From Halomonas sp. Bachu 37 (lineage in GTDB: Bacteria > Pseudomonadota > Gammaproteobacteria > Pseudomonadales > Halomonadaceae), in NCBI RefSeq assembly GCF_039691755.1, contig NZ_CP137552.1, forward strand, positions 434,001 through 498,000: 64,000 bases of DNA, in the 5' to 3' direction. The notes beneath the pieces are model-generated. The model ran no database searches, had not been told where the DNA came from, and worked only from the letters and a program-made list of their open reading frames with translations. Of this stretch, positions 45,740-54,719 are shown piece by piece. A program made the translations under genes and the position numbers. Every line of letters starts with the position of its first letter. Positions within the stretch are counted from its first letter, which is position 1.

Positions 45740-47020
45740 TCAGGTGTCGGACGATTTTGCCTCTGCTGTCTCCCCCATCTCTTTCTCCGGCTTGGCCGAG
45801 CCCTGATGGCTCAGCGGTCCGGCCTGGTCGAGACGTGGGTGGTTATCCAGAAATTCGCGTTGCAGATCGGGTAGGGCGTCCAATGCCTGAAGGGTACGTG
45901 TCAGGCCATGAATGGCTGCCAGGACATCCTGGGTATTGCCCGTTTCGGAAATGGTGTGCATGTTGCGAATGGGAAAACCGATGGAAGTCGCCGCACAATC
46001 GACGGAAGCCAGTACACCGGCCATGCCGTCGGTACCGGTATCGGCGCCGACGATATCGCGCTGCAGGGGAATGTCGTGTTCGGTTGCGGTAGCGCTGATG
46101 ACACGATTCAGCTGTTCGCTGGCAATGGCGCCCACTGACATGGTGAAGCCCTTGCCCATTTCCAGTGTCTGCATGCGCTTGTCACCGATGCCAGGGGCTG
46201 CCACGTAGTCGTGGTTCACATCCACACCGATGAGGGCGTCCGGCTTGAGTTCGCCGGCCAGCACGCGGCTGCCGAAGCGGCCGATTTCTTCATAAGTGGC
46301 GATGGCAAACAGTACGCGAACGTTTTCCGTGCCACCGGCCTCGGCGATCAGACGCGCCACTTCGGCGGTAACAAAGCAGCCTAGGCCGTTATCCAGGTAA
46401 GCGCCGTAAAAGGTATCGGGGCTGAAGCCGGGGCGGATGGGGCGGTCGAAGATGATGGAGTCGCCGGGACGCACCCCCAGGTTCAAGACTTGCTGTTTCT
46501 TGTTGTCACCATGGATTTGCAGGTCCAGGTAGATCTGCTCCTTCTTGATGCCTTTATCGCCGCTGCGTACGGCAGGGTCGGAAAAGTGAATGGCGCCCAG
46601 CGCTTCCACCGTGCCGCCTTCGATGACTCGATAGCTGCCGGGCGCCTGCGGATCTTCGCTGAACAGCTTCACCTCGTGACCGATCAATACGGTGGGCAGG
46701 AAGGAGTCGGTATTGATCCAGATCTTGCCGTCTTCGCCGATGCTGCGAACTTGCATGCGAATCTTGTCCGCGTGACCGATGATCATGACCTTGAACATGT
46801 CATCTCGTCCCGGGTGCGTATCCAGGACGATACCGGCATTGCCCTTGAACTGGTGAGTGTGCCAGCCGTCGGGAGCAAAGGAGTCGAAGTGGGGCTTGAG
46901 TACGCCGTAGGTCATGGCGGCTTCCAGGCCGATCGGGCTGGGTGCCGCCAGGATGTCGCGCATCAAGGTGAACTGCTGCTCCGGCATGGGTTGTGCCCAA
47001 GGCTTGTTCGTTTCGCTCAT
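45740..47020 (-). CDS. M42-family metallopeptidase
   Basis: Co-catalytic dimetal aminopeptidase of the M42 (FrvX/PepA-type glutamyl aminopeptidase) family, cytoplasmic. 426 residues. Likely metal ligands: His in IIGHADKIRMQV, the bridging Asp in YGAYLDNGLGCF, EE in TYEEIGRFGS, Asp in VDVNHD and His in RNMHTISE. The C-terminal 35 residues are charged, beyond the catalytic core (KPEKEMGETAEAKSSDT). It converges with the symporter gene; peptide substrate unknown. Confidence 0.9.
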   Translation of the reverse strand: MSETNKPWAQPMPEQQFTLMRDILAAPSPIGLEAAMTYGVLKPHFDSFAPDGWHTHQFKGNAGIVLDTHPGRDDMFKVMIIGHADKIRMQVRSIGEDGKIWINTDSFLPTVLIGHEVKLFSEDPQAPGSYRVIEGGTVEALGAIHFSDPAVRSGDKGIKKEQIYLDLQIHGDNKKQQVLNLGVRPGDSIIFDRPIRPGFSPDTFYGAYLDNGLGCFVTAEVARLIAEAGGTENVRVLFAIATYEEIGRFGSRVLAGELKPDALIGVDVNHDYVAAPGIGDKRMQTLEMGKGFTMSVGAIASEQLNRVISATATEHDIPLQRDIVGADTGTDGMAGVLASVDCAATSIGFPIRNMHTISETGNTQDVLAAIHGLTRTLQALDALPDLQREFLDNHPRLDQAGPLSHQGSAKPEKEMGETAEAKSSDT

Positions 47021-47209
47021 TGGATTCTCTCTGTCTGGGGAATTGCTGTGGCTGTCAGTTTGCCAGATTCCACCGATGGATGTGGAGCCGGGCGGGACGA
47101 GAAAGAGGGGAAACGGTAACCCAGGCGGAATTGATCTACGCTTATATAAGCAGGCGCACCAGCGAACCGAGTCTGGATACCGCAGAACAAGCCCACCAAG
47201 GAGGAGCGA

Positions 47210-47671
47210 ATGTTACCGTCCACCACCTCACGAGTTGCGCGTAATACCGATGCCCGAGTGAACCAGGCGATCAAGCTGAAGACGGAAGCGAATATCGCCT
47301 ATTTTGCCCAGAACCCGGAGGAAATCGATCGGCGCTTGTATGAGCTGGATGATGAGTGGGATATCGAGAGAACCCTCGAGGCCAATGCTTCGACCCTCAA
47401 TATTATCGGCGTGACGCTGGCGGCCTCGGGTAGCCGGCGCTGGCTGATGCTGCCTGCGGCGGTGTCGGGTTTTCTGCTTCAGCATGCTCTTCAAGGCTGG
47501 TGTCCGCCGATCGTCTTTTTGCGCAAGCGGGGTATCCGCACCGCGACGGAAATCGCTGTCGAGCGTTATGCCCTCAAGGCGTTGCGCGGTGATTTCGGTG
47601 GCCTGGAAGACAGCACCGACCTGACGACTCACGAACGCGTGCGCAAGGTCCTGGCAGCACTCGGAAAATAG
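47210..47671 (+). CDS. DUF2892-like (YgaP membrane-domain) protein
   Basis: A 153-residue protein with a consensus ribosome site (AAGGAGGAG, 4 bases before the ATG). An N-terminal soluble part with many charged residues is followed by a hydrophobic hairpin (about residues 62-96: LNIIGVTLAASGSRRWLMLPAAVSGFLL) and a C-terminal segment PPIVFLRKRGIRTATEIAVERYALKALRGDF. The hairpin plus the CPP-.R turn resemble DUF2892. No function assigned. Confidence 0.65.
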   Translation: MLPSTTSRVARNTDARVNQAIKLKTEANIAYFAQNPEEIDRRLYELDDEWDIERTLEANASTLNIIGVTLAASGSRRWLMLPAAVSGFLLQHALQGWCPPIVFLRKRGIRTATEIAVERYALKALRGDFGGLEDSTDLTTHERVRKVLAALGK

Positions 47672-47782
47672 TCGTCTGTCCATGACGTCGCCTGGCAAAG
47701 CCCGTACTATGCTTTAACGTTTGCGAATATAGCTTTAATGCTTGCGAACATAACAAGGCATAAAACGGCGATGGGGGATGCG

Positions 47783-49006
47783 ATGGGGGCGTCGGAGATG
47801 AAGTCTCGTCGGTTAAAGGTACTGCTGGCGGGACTGTTTAGCCAGATTCTATGTATCGGGGTGGCACGTTTCGCCTATACCCCCTTGCTTCCGGTAATGC
47901 AGCAGCAAACCTGGCTAGGTGATGCCGAAGGTGGCTGGCTGGCGGCGCTCAATTATTCCGGCTATATGCTGGGAGCGCTGGTCGCCGCTTCGATTCGTGG
48001 TATCCAGCTGAAGGATACGCTGTTTCGAATCGGCCTGGTGCTGGCAGTGCTATCGACCGCGGGAATGGCGCTGTCCGAGCATTTCTGGGTGTGGGCGGGA
48101 TTGCGTTTCGTGGCGGGTCTCTCCAGCAGCGGCTCGATGCTGCTGGCATCGGGGTTGATTCTGCACTGGTTGATCAGCCACCAGCAGCGGGGCGAATTGG
48201 GTATTCATTTTGCGGGTGTCGGCGTGGGCATCGTGGTCGCCGCGCTGGCGGTGGAAGCCATGCTGGGCTTGGCACTCGACTGGCGTGCCCAATGGTGGGG
48301 GTTCACTCTGCTTGCCGTCGCCTTGCTGTTGCCCGCCTGGTGCTGGCTGCCTCGGCCCGCGCCAGTTTCCTCGAAGGCTACTCAGTATACCTTGCCTCAG
48401 GATACTCCCCCTTCGGCGACTTTCATGCGCTTGATGATGGCAGCGTATTTCTGTGCCGGTTACGGTTTCGTCATCAGCGCCACCTTCATCGTCACCATCG
48501 TCGAACGCGAACCGTTGCTGGCGGGGGCGGGCAACTGGGCCTTCGCCCTGGTAGGGCTGGCGGCGGCACCGGCAGTCATGCTCTGGGATCTGGTGGCGCG
48601 TCGTATCGGCTATTTAGGGGCCTTGATCCTGGCCATGGCGATCCAGGTCGTGGGAATTCTGCTGCCCGCTCTCACCGCAAGCCTTGCCGGGGTACTGCTC
48701 AGTGCTGTGCTGTACGGCGGCACCTTCCTGGGATGCGTCAGTCTGGTGCTGACCATGGCCGGCAGGCTCTATCCGTCGAGCCCAGCACGGTTGATGGGCA
48801 AGATGACGCTGGGCTACGGGAGCGCGCAGATTCTGGCCCCGGCCTTGACCGGCATGATCGCCGAACGCACGGGCCATTACGGCCTGGGCCTGTGGCTGGC
48901 GGCGGGTTTCGTGGCTCTTGGCACCGTGTTGCTGGTGTGGTTGCGGGGAGTGGATCAGACCGCCCAACAGTTGGATGCCGAAGCCAAGGCACGTCTCTAC
49001 GATTGA
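47783..49006 (+). CDS. MFS transporter, YbfB/YjiJ family
   Basis: About 407 residues, 12 membrane helices. GVARFAYTPLLPVMQ in helix 1 and LNYSGYMLGAL in helix 2 are the YbfB/YjiJ signature; GLRFVAGLSSSGSMLLASG is the typical helix 4. Several in-frame ATGs (47738, 47771, 47783, 47798) are possible; GGGGGA before 47783 suggests that one. Substrate unknown. Same strand as the neighbours, but with 120-base gaps on both sides. Confidence 0.85.
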   Translation: MGASEMKSRRLKVLLAGLFSQILCIGVARFAYTPLLPVMQQQTWLGDAEGGWLAALNYSGYMLGALVAASIRGIQLKDTLFRIGLVLAVLSTAGMALSEHFWVWAGLRFVAGLSSSGSMLLASGLILHWLISHQQRGELGIHFAGVGVGIVVAALAVEAMLGLALDWRAQWWGFTLLAVALLLPAWCWLPRPAPVSSKATQYTLPQDTPPSATFMRLMMAAYFCAGYGFVISATFIVTIVEREPLLAGAGNWAFALVGLAAAPAVMLWDLVARRIGYLGALILAMAIQVVGILLPALTASLAGVLLSAVLYGGTFLGCVSLVLTMAGRLYPSSPARLMGKMTLGYGSAQILAPALTGMIAERTGHYGLGLWLAAGFVALGTVLLVWLRGVDQTAQQLDAEAKARLYD

Positions 49007-49128
49007 GCATGCCTGTAACTGAAAAGAGCGCTCTACTGCCAAGGGAAGCGGAGCGGGTTCAGGTATTTTTGGTGTTTGCCCTGAAATCCTCTAGGATTGG
49101 CGCTTTTTCCTGACAGGGCTGAGGGCTC

Positions 49129-50592
49129 ATGACGACACCTGCACAACCTCGTACGCAGTGGCTGGGCCGCTGGGGCTTCATTCTGGCGGCGACAGGCTCG
49201 GCCGTCGGCCTGGGCAATATCTGGAAATTTCCCTACATGACCGGCGAATACGGCGGGGGAGCCTTCGTGCTGGTGTATCTGGCATGCATTCTCGCCGTCG
49301 GGGTGCCGGTGATGATGACCGAGATCGCTCTGGGTCGGCGTGGCCGCGGCAGTCCTGTCGACGCCATTCGCCGGGTCGTGACGGAGTCGGGACGCACCTC
49401 GGCATGGTCGCTGCTGGGCTGGATGGCGATGCTGTGCGGCTTCATGATCCTGTCGTTCTATGTCGTGGTGGCGGGCTGGGCGTTCTCCTATCTGTGGAAA
49501 ATGCTCAGTGGGGGCCTGGCCGGCTCCGGTGTGGAGGAAATGGGGGCGATTTTTGGCGCCAACAACGCCAATCCGTTCAACCTGGGCTTCTGGAGCACTC
49601 TGGTGACCTTGCTCACCATGTTGATCGTCGGCAAGGGTGTCCAGAAGGGGATCGAAAAGAGCGTGAGCTGGATGATGCCGGGCATGGTGGTGATGCTGGC
49701 GATCCTGATCCTGTACGGCGTTTTTTCCGGCGGCTTTGGCCAAGCGGTGCATTTCCTCTTTGCCTTCAATGCCGGCAGCCTTTCCAGTGAGGGAATGCTG
49801 GCGGCTCTGGGGCATGCGTTCTTCACCCTGTCGTTGGCCTCCGGCGCCATTCTCACCTACGGCAGTTACCTGCCCGCGCGGACCTCGATTGCGCGCACCA
49901 CCCTTAGCGTGGCGCTGGCCGATACCGTAGTGGCGCTGATGGCCGGCCTGGCGATCTTTCCGGTAATCTTTGCCAACGGCATGGACCCGGGCGAAGGTCC
50001 AGGGCTTATCTTCATGAGCTTGCCGCTGGCGTTCCAGGCCATGCCGTTGGGCACCCTGTTCGGTATTCTGTTCTTCATCATGCTTTCCATGGCCGCGCTG
50101 ACGTCCTCGATTTCCATGGTCGAAGCGACCGTCTCCTGGCTATGCGACAACAAGGGGCTTTCCCGTCGGACGGCCTCCTGGAGCACGGGAATCGTGCTGT
50201 GGCTTATCAGCACCCTGGCCATGTTGTCGTTCAACGTGGGCGCGGACTGGACCCTGGCCGGCAAGCACTTCTTCGATTGGCTGGACTATCTGACATCGCG
50301 TTGGATGATGCCGCTCGGTGGCCTGGGCATGGCGCTGCTGGCCGGTTTCGTGCTGAAAAATGCCATCATGCGCGAAGAGTTCGGGCTGTCGGGGCCTGTC
50401 TATGCGTTGTGGTTGTTCATGGTGCGCTACGTCAGTCCTCTGGGTATCGTCGTGATCTTCATCGATGCGCTGGGCGTGGCGGAAGTCTCGTTTGCCCGGC
50501 ACTGGCCGTGGCTGGCGGCGTTGTTGCTGATTGCGGTAGTGCTGGGCGAAATCTTGAGTCCGCGCTTGAAAGCCCTGTTCAAGGCGGCGTGA
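49129..50592 (+). CDS. Sodium-dependent transporter of the NSS (SNF) family
   Basis: LeuT-fold sodium symporter for amino acids or related solutes. 487 residues, about 12 helices. Helix 1 reads GFILAATGSAVGLGNIWKFPYMTGEYGGGAFVLVYL, with the unwound sodium/substrate site; SLASGAILTYGSYLP in helix 6 and the later FFIMLSMAALTSSISMVE match the bacterial NSS branch. GAGGG lies upstream of ATG 49129. Substrate cannot be told from sequence. Confidence 0.93.
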   Translation: MTTPAQPRTQWLGRWGFILAATGSAVGLGNIWKFPYMTGEYGGGAFVLVYLACILAVGVPVMMTEIALGRRGRGSPVDAIRRVVTESGRTSAWSLLGWMAMLCGFMILSFYVVVAGWAFSYLWKMLSGGLAGSGVEEMGAIFGANNANPFNLGFWSTLVTLLTMLIVGKGVQKGIEKSVSWMMPGMVVMLAILILYGVFSGGFGQAVHFLFAFNAGSLSSEGMLAALGHAFFTLSLASGAILTYGSYLPARTSIARTTLSVALADTVVALMAGLAIFPVIFANGMDPGEGPGLIFMSLPLAFQAMPLGTLFGILFFIMLSMAALTSSISMVEATVSWLCDNKGLSRRTASWSTGIVLWLISTLAMLSFNVGADWTLAGKHFFDWLDYLTSRWMMPLGGLGMALLAGFVLKNAIMREEFGLSGPVYALWLFMVRYVSPLGIVVIFIDALGVAEVSFARHWPWLAALLLIAVVLGEILSPRLKALFKAA

Positions 50593-50624
50593 TCCGGACG
50601 ACACGATCAAAGCGACGTGATGGC

Positions 50625-50659
50625 ACGGCGTGGGCAGGATGTCTTGCCGACGCCGTTTT
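50625..50659 (+). terminator. Intrinsic terminator after the NSS transporter
   Basis: ACGGCGT pairs with ACGCCGT, continuing inward with GGCA/TGCC across a G-G mismatch, then TTTTC. It sits between the convergent NSS and umuC genes. Confidence 0.7.
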
Positions 50660-50660
50660 C

Positions 50661-51938
50661 TCAGGTGGAGACTTCCAGCAACTCGTTCCAGCGCGTGGTA
50701 TAGCGCCTGGAAAGATGGCCGCAGCGTAACGGCCAGGCCGCTTGCCGGCGAGCCAGGCCGAAGGCGATGGTGCCGTGTCCCATGGTGCGGTTGATGCTGT
50801 CCAGGGTCTCCATCAGTTGCCGGTTGCGTGTGCTCTCCGCAGCATCGGGCGGCGTGCCGAGCAGCGGCATCTGATAGTTGGCGGCATCCACCAGGTCGAG
50901 CAGCATCACTCCCGCTTTCATGTAACGGTAGCGCGGGCGATAGGCCTGCCTGAGCGCTCGTTGCGCGGTGGCGATGATCTGGCGGCTCTCTTGTGTCGGA
51001 TAGGGTAGTTCGGCCACCACGTGAGGAAAGGATTGGGGCAAGTCTCGGCGATGGCGGTTGGTGTTGAGAAATACCAGAACCGCACGCGCCAGGCTGTTCT
51101 GGGCGCGCAGCTTCTCCGCGCCGCGCTGGGCATGATGGCGTACCGCTTCCTGCACATCGGCCCATGCCCCGGTGGCACGACCGAATGAGCGAGAGGTCAT
51201 GATGCGCTGACGCGGCTGATCGAAGGCGTTCATGTCGAGACAGGGCGTTCCGCCAAGCTCCATCGCCGTGCGGGCCAGGGTGACGGAAAAGCGCCGCCGC
51301 AACGTCTTGATGTCGCTGCAGCGAAGCTCCCATGCCGTCTTGATTCCCCCCGCCGCCAGGCGTTCGGCCAGGCGTCTACCCACGCCCCATACCGCGTTGA
51401 CCGGGGTACGTTGAAGAACTCCCCGCGTGGCAGCGTCATCCCCCGCAAGCAAACAGACCCCCCGATGATGGCGATCGACCTTGGCGGCATGATTGGCAAG
51501 CTTGGCCAGGGTATGGGTCGGCGCCAGCCCCACGCATACCGGAATCCCCGTGTAGCGGCGCACCCGCGCATGGATCGAGCGTCCTATCTCCAGGCACTCG
51601 TTGGTCTGGTGGCCGTCCAGGTGAATGAACATCTCGTCGATCGAGTAGGGGGCTACGTCGGGGCTGAATTCCTGGAGCACTTCAAGCACCCGCGAGGACA
51701 TGTCCCCATACAGCTCATAGTTGGAGGAGAGCAGGAACAACTCGCCTCGCCGCACCTGCGCTTCCAACTTGAAAGCAGGGGTACCCATGGCGATTCCGAG
51801 AGCCTTCAGCTCCTGGGAGCGGGCAATGACACAACCATCATTATTGGAGAGCACCCCCACGGGAACACCCTGTAAGCTCGGCTTGAAGACACGTTCGCAA
51901 CTCACGTAGAAATTGTTGCCGTCGACCAGGCCGATCAT
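50661..51938 (-). CDS. umuC: DNA polymerase V catalytic subunit UmuC
   Basis: Y-family translesion polymerase of the SOS response. 425 residues. Catalytic carboxylates lie in [11 protein letters not shown] (Asp6) and [17 protein letters not shown], the helix-hairpin-helix [14 protein letters not shown] and the little-finger region follow, ending with the C-terminal DUF4113-like part ([23 protein letters not shown]). The ATG overlaps the umuD stop (ATGA), so the two are coupled; I use 51938 and not the longer frame that runs through umuD. Confidence 0.95.
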   Translation of the reverse strand: MIGLVDGNNFYVSCERVFKPSLQGVPVGVLSNNDGCVIARSQELKALGIAMGTPAFKLEAQVRRGELFLLSSNYELYGDMSSRVLEVLQEFSPDVAPYSIDEMFIHLDGHQTNECLEIGRSIHARVRRYTGIPVCVGLAPTHTLAKLANHAAKVDRHHRGVCLLAGDDAATRGVLQRTPVNAVWGVGRRLAERLAAGGIKTAWELRCSDIKTLRRRFSVTLARTAMELGGTPCLDMNAFDQPRQRIMTSRSFGRATGAWADVQEAVRHHAQRGAEKLRAQNSLARAVLVFLNTNRHRRDLPQSFPHVVAELPYPTQESRQIIATAQRALRQAYRPRYRYMKAGVMLLDLVDAANYQMPLLGTPPDAAESTRNRQLMETLDSINRTMGHGTIAFGLARRQAAWPLRCGHLSRRYTTRWNELLEVST

Positions 51939-52366
51939 AGCGGATACTCGTGAATCACCGCGCGCACCACTCCCCACACCTGACAGTCGCTATCTTCCAG
52001 AGGGATCGGGGGGTAACGCGGATTGGAAGAACAGAGAAACGGCTGACCTCGACGAGTTTCATAGCGCTTGACGACGATCTCGCCTTCCACCATGGCCACC
52101 AGGATGTGACCGGGCCGGGGTGGGATCGAGCGATCGACGATCAACAAGTCGTTGGCCTGGATACCCAGCGCTTCCATGCTGTCGCCGGTAACGCTGAGGT
52201 AGAACGTGGCGGCAGGCTGCTTCACCAGGCGCTGGTTGAGATCCAGGCGCCGCATCTCGTAATCCTGCGACGGGGAGGGAAAGCCGCTGAAACCGGTACG
52301 CCCCAGCGCTATCGGGTAGGGAAGCGAACAGGCAGTCGCGGGGATGGCAGGGGTAGTCAAGTCCAT
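51935..52366 (-). CDS. umuD: UmuD, RecA-activated polymerase V subunit
   Basis: S24 LexA-like self-cleaving protein; the cleaved form UmuD' joins UmuC as Pol V. 143 residues. Catalytic Ser63 in GDSMEALG and Lys100 in VVKRYE are present. The cleavage region reads [12 protein letters not shown], so the scissile bond would be Ser27-Gly28 and not the Cys-Gly of E. coli. Downstream [17 protein letters not shown] matches the UmuD family. A near-consensus LexA box lies 25 bases upstream. Confidence 0.95.
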   Translation of the reverse strand: MDLTTPAIPATACSLPYPIALGRTGFSGFPSPSQDYEMRRLDLNQRLVKQPAATFYLSVTGDSMEALGIQANDLLIVDRSIPPRPGHILVAMVEGEIVVKRYETRRGQPFLCSSNPRYPPIPLEDSDCQVWGVVRAVIHEYPL

Positions 52367-52390
52367 GGCGGCACTCGAAAGTAATGGTTG

Positions 52391-52406
52391 GTGTATTTAT
52401 ATACAG
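52391..52406 (-). promoter_or_regulatory. LexA box of umuDC
   Basis: On the minus strand CTGTATATAAATACAC, compared with the LexA consensus CTG-TATATATATA-CAG: only the final G is changed. It lies 25-40 bases before the umuD ATG, where it would cover the promoter. Confidence 0.85.
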
Positions 52407-52468
52407 TATTTTATGGAAGAGAATAAAATGCAAGCGCCAAGGCGAGTCAGGACAGGAAGCAGGCCAGC

Positions 52469-52501
52469 AAGAGAGCAACAAGAGAGCGTTAAGAGAGCAG
52501 T
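52469..52501. repeat. 11-nt tandem repeat upstream of umuD
   Basis: Three units AAGAGAGCAAC, AAGAGAGCGTT, AAGAGAGCAGT in the gap between umuD and the small membrane peptide. Confidence 0.7.
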
Positions 52502-52568
52502 CGAGAAAGAGTGAGAGTGCGATGAGATTGGCAGGGCTGCTGGCTCGAGTACGTTGATGGTGGCTCGC

Positions 52569-52661
52569 TTAGCGAGCCAGCCACATGCCGACGACGATGG
52601 CGCTGATCGTGACGACAAGAAAGACGAGGTTGCGGGCACGGGTATCGCGTTTATGTTTCAT
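52569..52661 (-). CDS. 30-residue single-pass membrane peptide
   Basis: A short ORF with a basic N terminus (MKHKRDTRAR) followed by one hydrophobic segment (LVFLVVTISAIVVGMWLA), ending LAR. The ATG at 52661 has a weak GGTGA site 5 bases upstream. The composition (positive-inside then one helix) looks like a real small inner-membrane protein. No family recognised. A GGCTCGC-TTA-GCGAGCC palindrome covers the stop codon. Divergent from the hydrolase gene. Confidence 0.5.
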   Translation of the reverse strand: MKHKRDTRARNLVFLVVTISAIVVGMWLAR

Positions 52662-52774
52662 GAGTCACCAGGTTAGCCGGGCGGAAAGAGAAAATCCGGG
52701 GCGGATGGTAGCTTTTCGGGCTACTTTCGTCATCCCAAGCTCGTATACTGGGGCTTTTCGCCTGGACATCGCTC

Positions 52775-53650
52775 ATGCTTTCCGCTTTTCCCGACCCTTC
52801 CCCGTTGACCTTGGCCCACGGTCGTCTGGCCGCCCTGAGCTGGGGAAAGATCGATGCCCCCGTCTGGCTAGCCCTGCACGGCTGGCTGGATAACGCCGCC
52901 AGTTTCTCGCGCCTGGCGCCACGACTGGCCAGTCAGTTGGGAATCCGCATTATCGCTCTCGACCTGCGCGGCCATGGGTTGTCGCAGCCGGCGCCAGGCG
53001 GTAGTGACTACGCCTTGTGGGACTATTGCCACGACCTGCTGGATGCCTTGGATGAGCTCGAACTGGAACGCGCGTGCCTGCTGGCGCACTCGATGGGAGC
53101 GGCGGTGGCCTGTCTGACGGCGTCGGCGATGCCGGAGCGAGTCGAAAGGCTGATCTTGATCGACGGCCTAGGCGCCTTGAATACCCCAGCCTGCGAAACG
53201 CCCCAACAACTGCGCAAGGGGCTTCAGGCCCATCGCCGCCCGCTGTCCCGCTCCCCTCGTTATCCCGATAGCGCTACGGCGGTTGCCGCACGCGTGGCGG
53301 GGGGCGTCACACCGATCGGCCAGGCCACGGCGGCTCCTTTGGTGGAGCGTAACCTCGAGCCATGTGGTGACGGCGGCGTGCGCCTGCGCACCGACGGCCG
53401 CCTGCTCAAGCCCTCGTTGGTGCGTTTCTCGCCCGAGCAGGTCCTGGGCATATTGGCGAGCATCGAATGCCCTGTACTGCTGGTAGAGGGAGAGGAGGGC
53501 ATTCTGGGCGAAAGGCCGTGGGCACAACAGGCCCGCCAAGCGGTCCCGCAGCTGACGCGTTATGTCCTTGGCGGCGGTCATCACCTGCATCTGGAACCCG
53601 GCTCGGTCGACAAGGTGGCAGCGGTCATCGTTGCCGAGCGTAACGTGTAG
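52775..53650 (+). CDS. Alpha/beta hydrolase
   Basis: A 291-residue alpha/beta-hydrolase fold protein. Oxyanion turn ALHGWLDNAASF (HG at 35-36), nucleophile Ser106 in LLAHSMGAAVA, acid in PVLLVEGEEG and catalytic His in GGGHHLHLE. It could be an esterase or lipase; no substrate-specific feature is evident. ATG 52775. Its stop codon lies inside the first unit of a 14-base tandem repeat that runs toward rssA. Confidence 0.85.
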   Translation: MLSAFPDPSPLTLAHGRLAALSWGKIDAPVWLALHGWLDNAASFSRLAPRLASQLGIRIIALDLRGHGLSQPAPGGSDYALWDYCHDLLDALDELELERACLLAHSMGAAVACLTASAMPERVERLILIDGLGALNTPACETPQQLRKGLQAHRRPLSRSPRYPDSATAVAARVAGGVTPIGQATAAPLVERNLEPCGDGGVRLRTDGRLLKPSLVRFSPEQVLGILASIECPVLLVEGEEGILGERPWAQQARQAVPQLTRYVLGGGHHLHLEPGSVDKVAAVIVAERNV

Positions 53651-53686
53651 TTGAGAATGTGCAGTTGAGAATGTGTAGTTGAAAAA
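53645..53686. repeat. 14-nt tandem repeat at the hydrolase stop codon
   Basis: Units GTGTAGTTGAGAAT, GTGCAGTTGAGAAT and GTGTAGTTGAAAAA, consecutive. The first holds the TAG stop of the hydrolase; the array ends just before the ribosome site of rssA. Confidence 0.9.
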
Positions 53687-53702
53687 GGAAAGGGGAAACG
53701 AC

Positions 53703-54707
53703 ATGAAAGCGCTGACTCGTCCAAGGGGTGGCAATAAAGTGGCCTTGGTGCTGGGGAGCGGCGGGGCGCGTGGCTATGCCCATATCGGGGTGATAGAAGC
53801 CCTCGAGGCACGCGGTTACGAAATCATTTCCATCGCGGGATGTTCCATGGGAGCGCTGGTGGCGGGGGTTTACGCCACCGGCATGCTGTCGGCCTATCGC
53901 GACTGGGTCTGCGAGCTGGACTACCTGGATGTGCTCAAGCTGGTGGATGTCACCTGGAGTCCCATGGGCGCCATGCGCGCAAGCAAGGTGATGAGCAAGC
54001 TGGAAAGCCTGGTCGGCGACGTGTTGATCGAGGACCTGCCGATTCCGCTGACCGCCGTGGCGACGGACCTGGTTCGCCAGCGTGAAGTCTGGTTCCAGGA
54101 AGGCTCCCTGTTGCGTGCCATTCGCGCCTCGATTGCCGTACCGGGCGTGATTACCCCGTTACACCTGGGTGATCAAGTGCTGGTGGACGGCGGTCTGCTC
54201 AATCCACTGCCCATCATGCCGGTGGTAGCGGCGCATCAGGCGGATCTGGTGGTGGCGGTGAATGTGACGGCCCATAGTCCGCAGCCGGTCACGCTGGAAG
54301 AGCTGTTGCCTGCCAACGGACTAGCCGCGACACAGGTGCAGCAACAGCAAGCGCGAGACAACAGCGGTTGGCTGGATGAGGTGCGCGAGGCGACCCGGCG
54401 GATGTGGGAGGGAATGGGTGGCGCCAGTAACGAAACGGGGCTCGAGTCGGAAAGTGACGAGATTCGCGGTAAGCGCGAGTGGAGCAAGTTGAACATGATC
54501 ATGGAGTCATTCGATATCACCCAGGCGGCTCTGGCGAAATACAAGGTAGCCGGCTATCCCCCGGACGTACTGATCGAAGTTCCCAAGACGGTTTGCGGCG
54601 CCTACGAGTTTCATCGCGCCGTCGACCTGATCCGCCTGGGCAGGCACCTGGCGGACCAGGCACTGGAACGTCGCATGCCCGGGGTGGCGTCGGATGCCAC
54701 CGAATAA
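53703..54707 (+). CDS. rssA: Patatin-like phospholipase, RssA family
   Basis: A 334-residue serine hydrolase of the RssA/NTE patatin branch. Glycine-rich oxyanion loop LGSGGARGYAHIGV (17-30), nucleophile Ser48 in AGCSMGALVAG and catalytic Asp in VDGGLLNPLP form the patatin dyad. ATG 53703 is preceded by AAAGGGGAAAC; the longer frame is repeat sequence. Lipid substrate unknown. It converges with smrB. Confidence 0.88.
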   Translation: MKALTRPRGGNKVALVLGSGGARGYAHIGVIEALEARGYEIISIAGCSMGALVAGVYATGMLSAYRDWVCELDYLDVLKLVDVTWSPMGAMRASKVMSKLESLVGDVLIEDLPIPLTAVATDLVRQREVWFQEGSLLRAIRASIAVPGVITPLHLGDQVLVDGGLLNPLPIMPVVAAHQADLVVAVNVTAHSPQPVTLEELLPANGLAATQVQQQQARDNSGWLDEVREATRRMWEGMGGASNETGLESESDEIRGKREWSKLNMIMESFDITQAALAKYKVAGYPPDVLIEVPKTVCGAYEFHRAVDLIRLGRHLADQALERRMPGVASDATE

Positions 54708-54719
54708 GAGCCCGAACGC

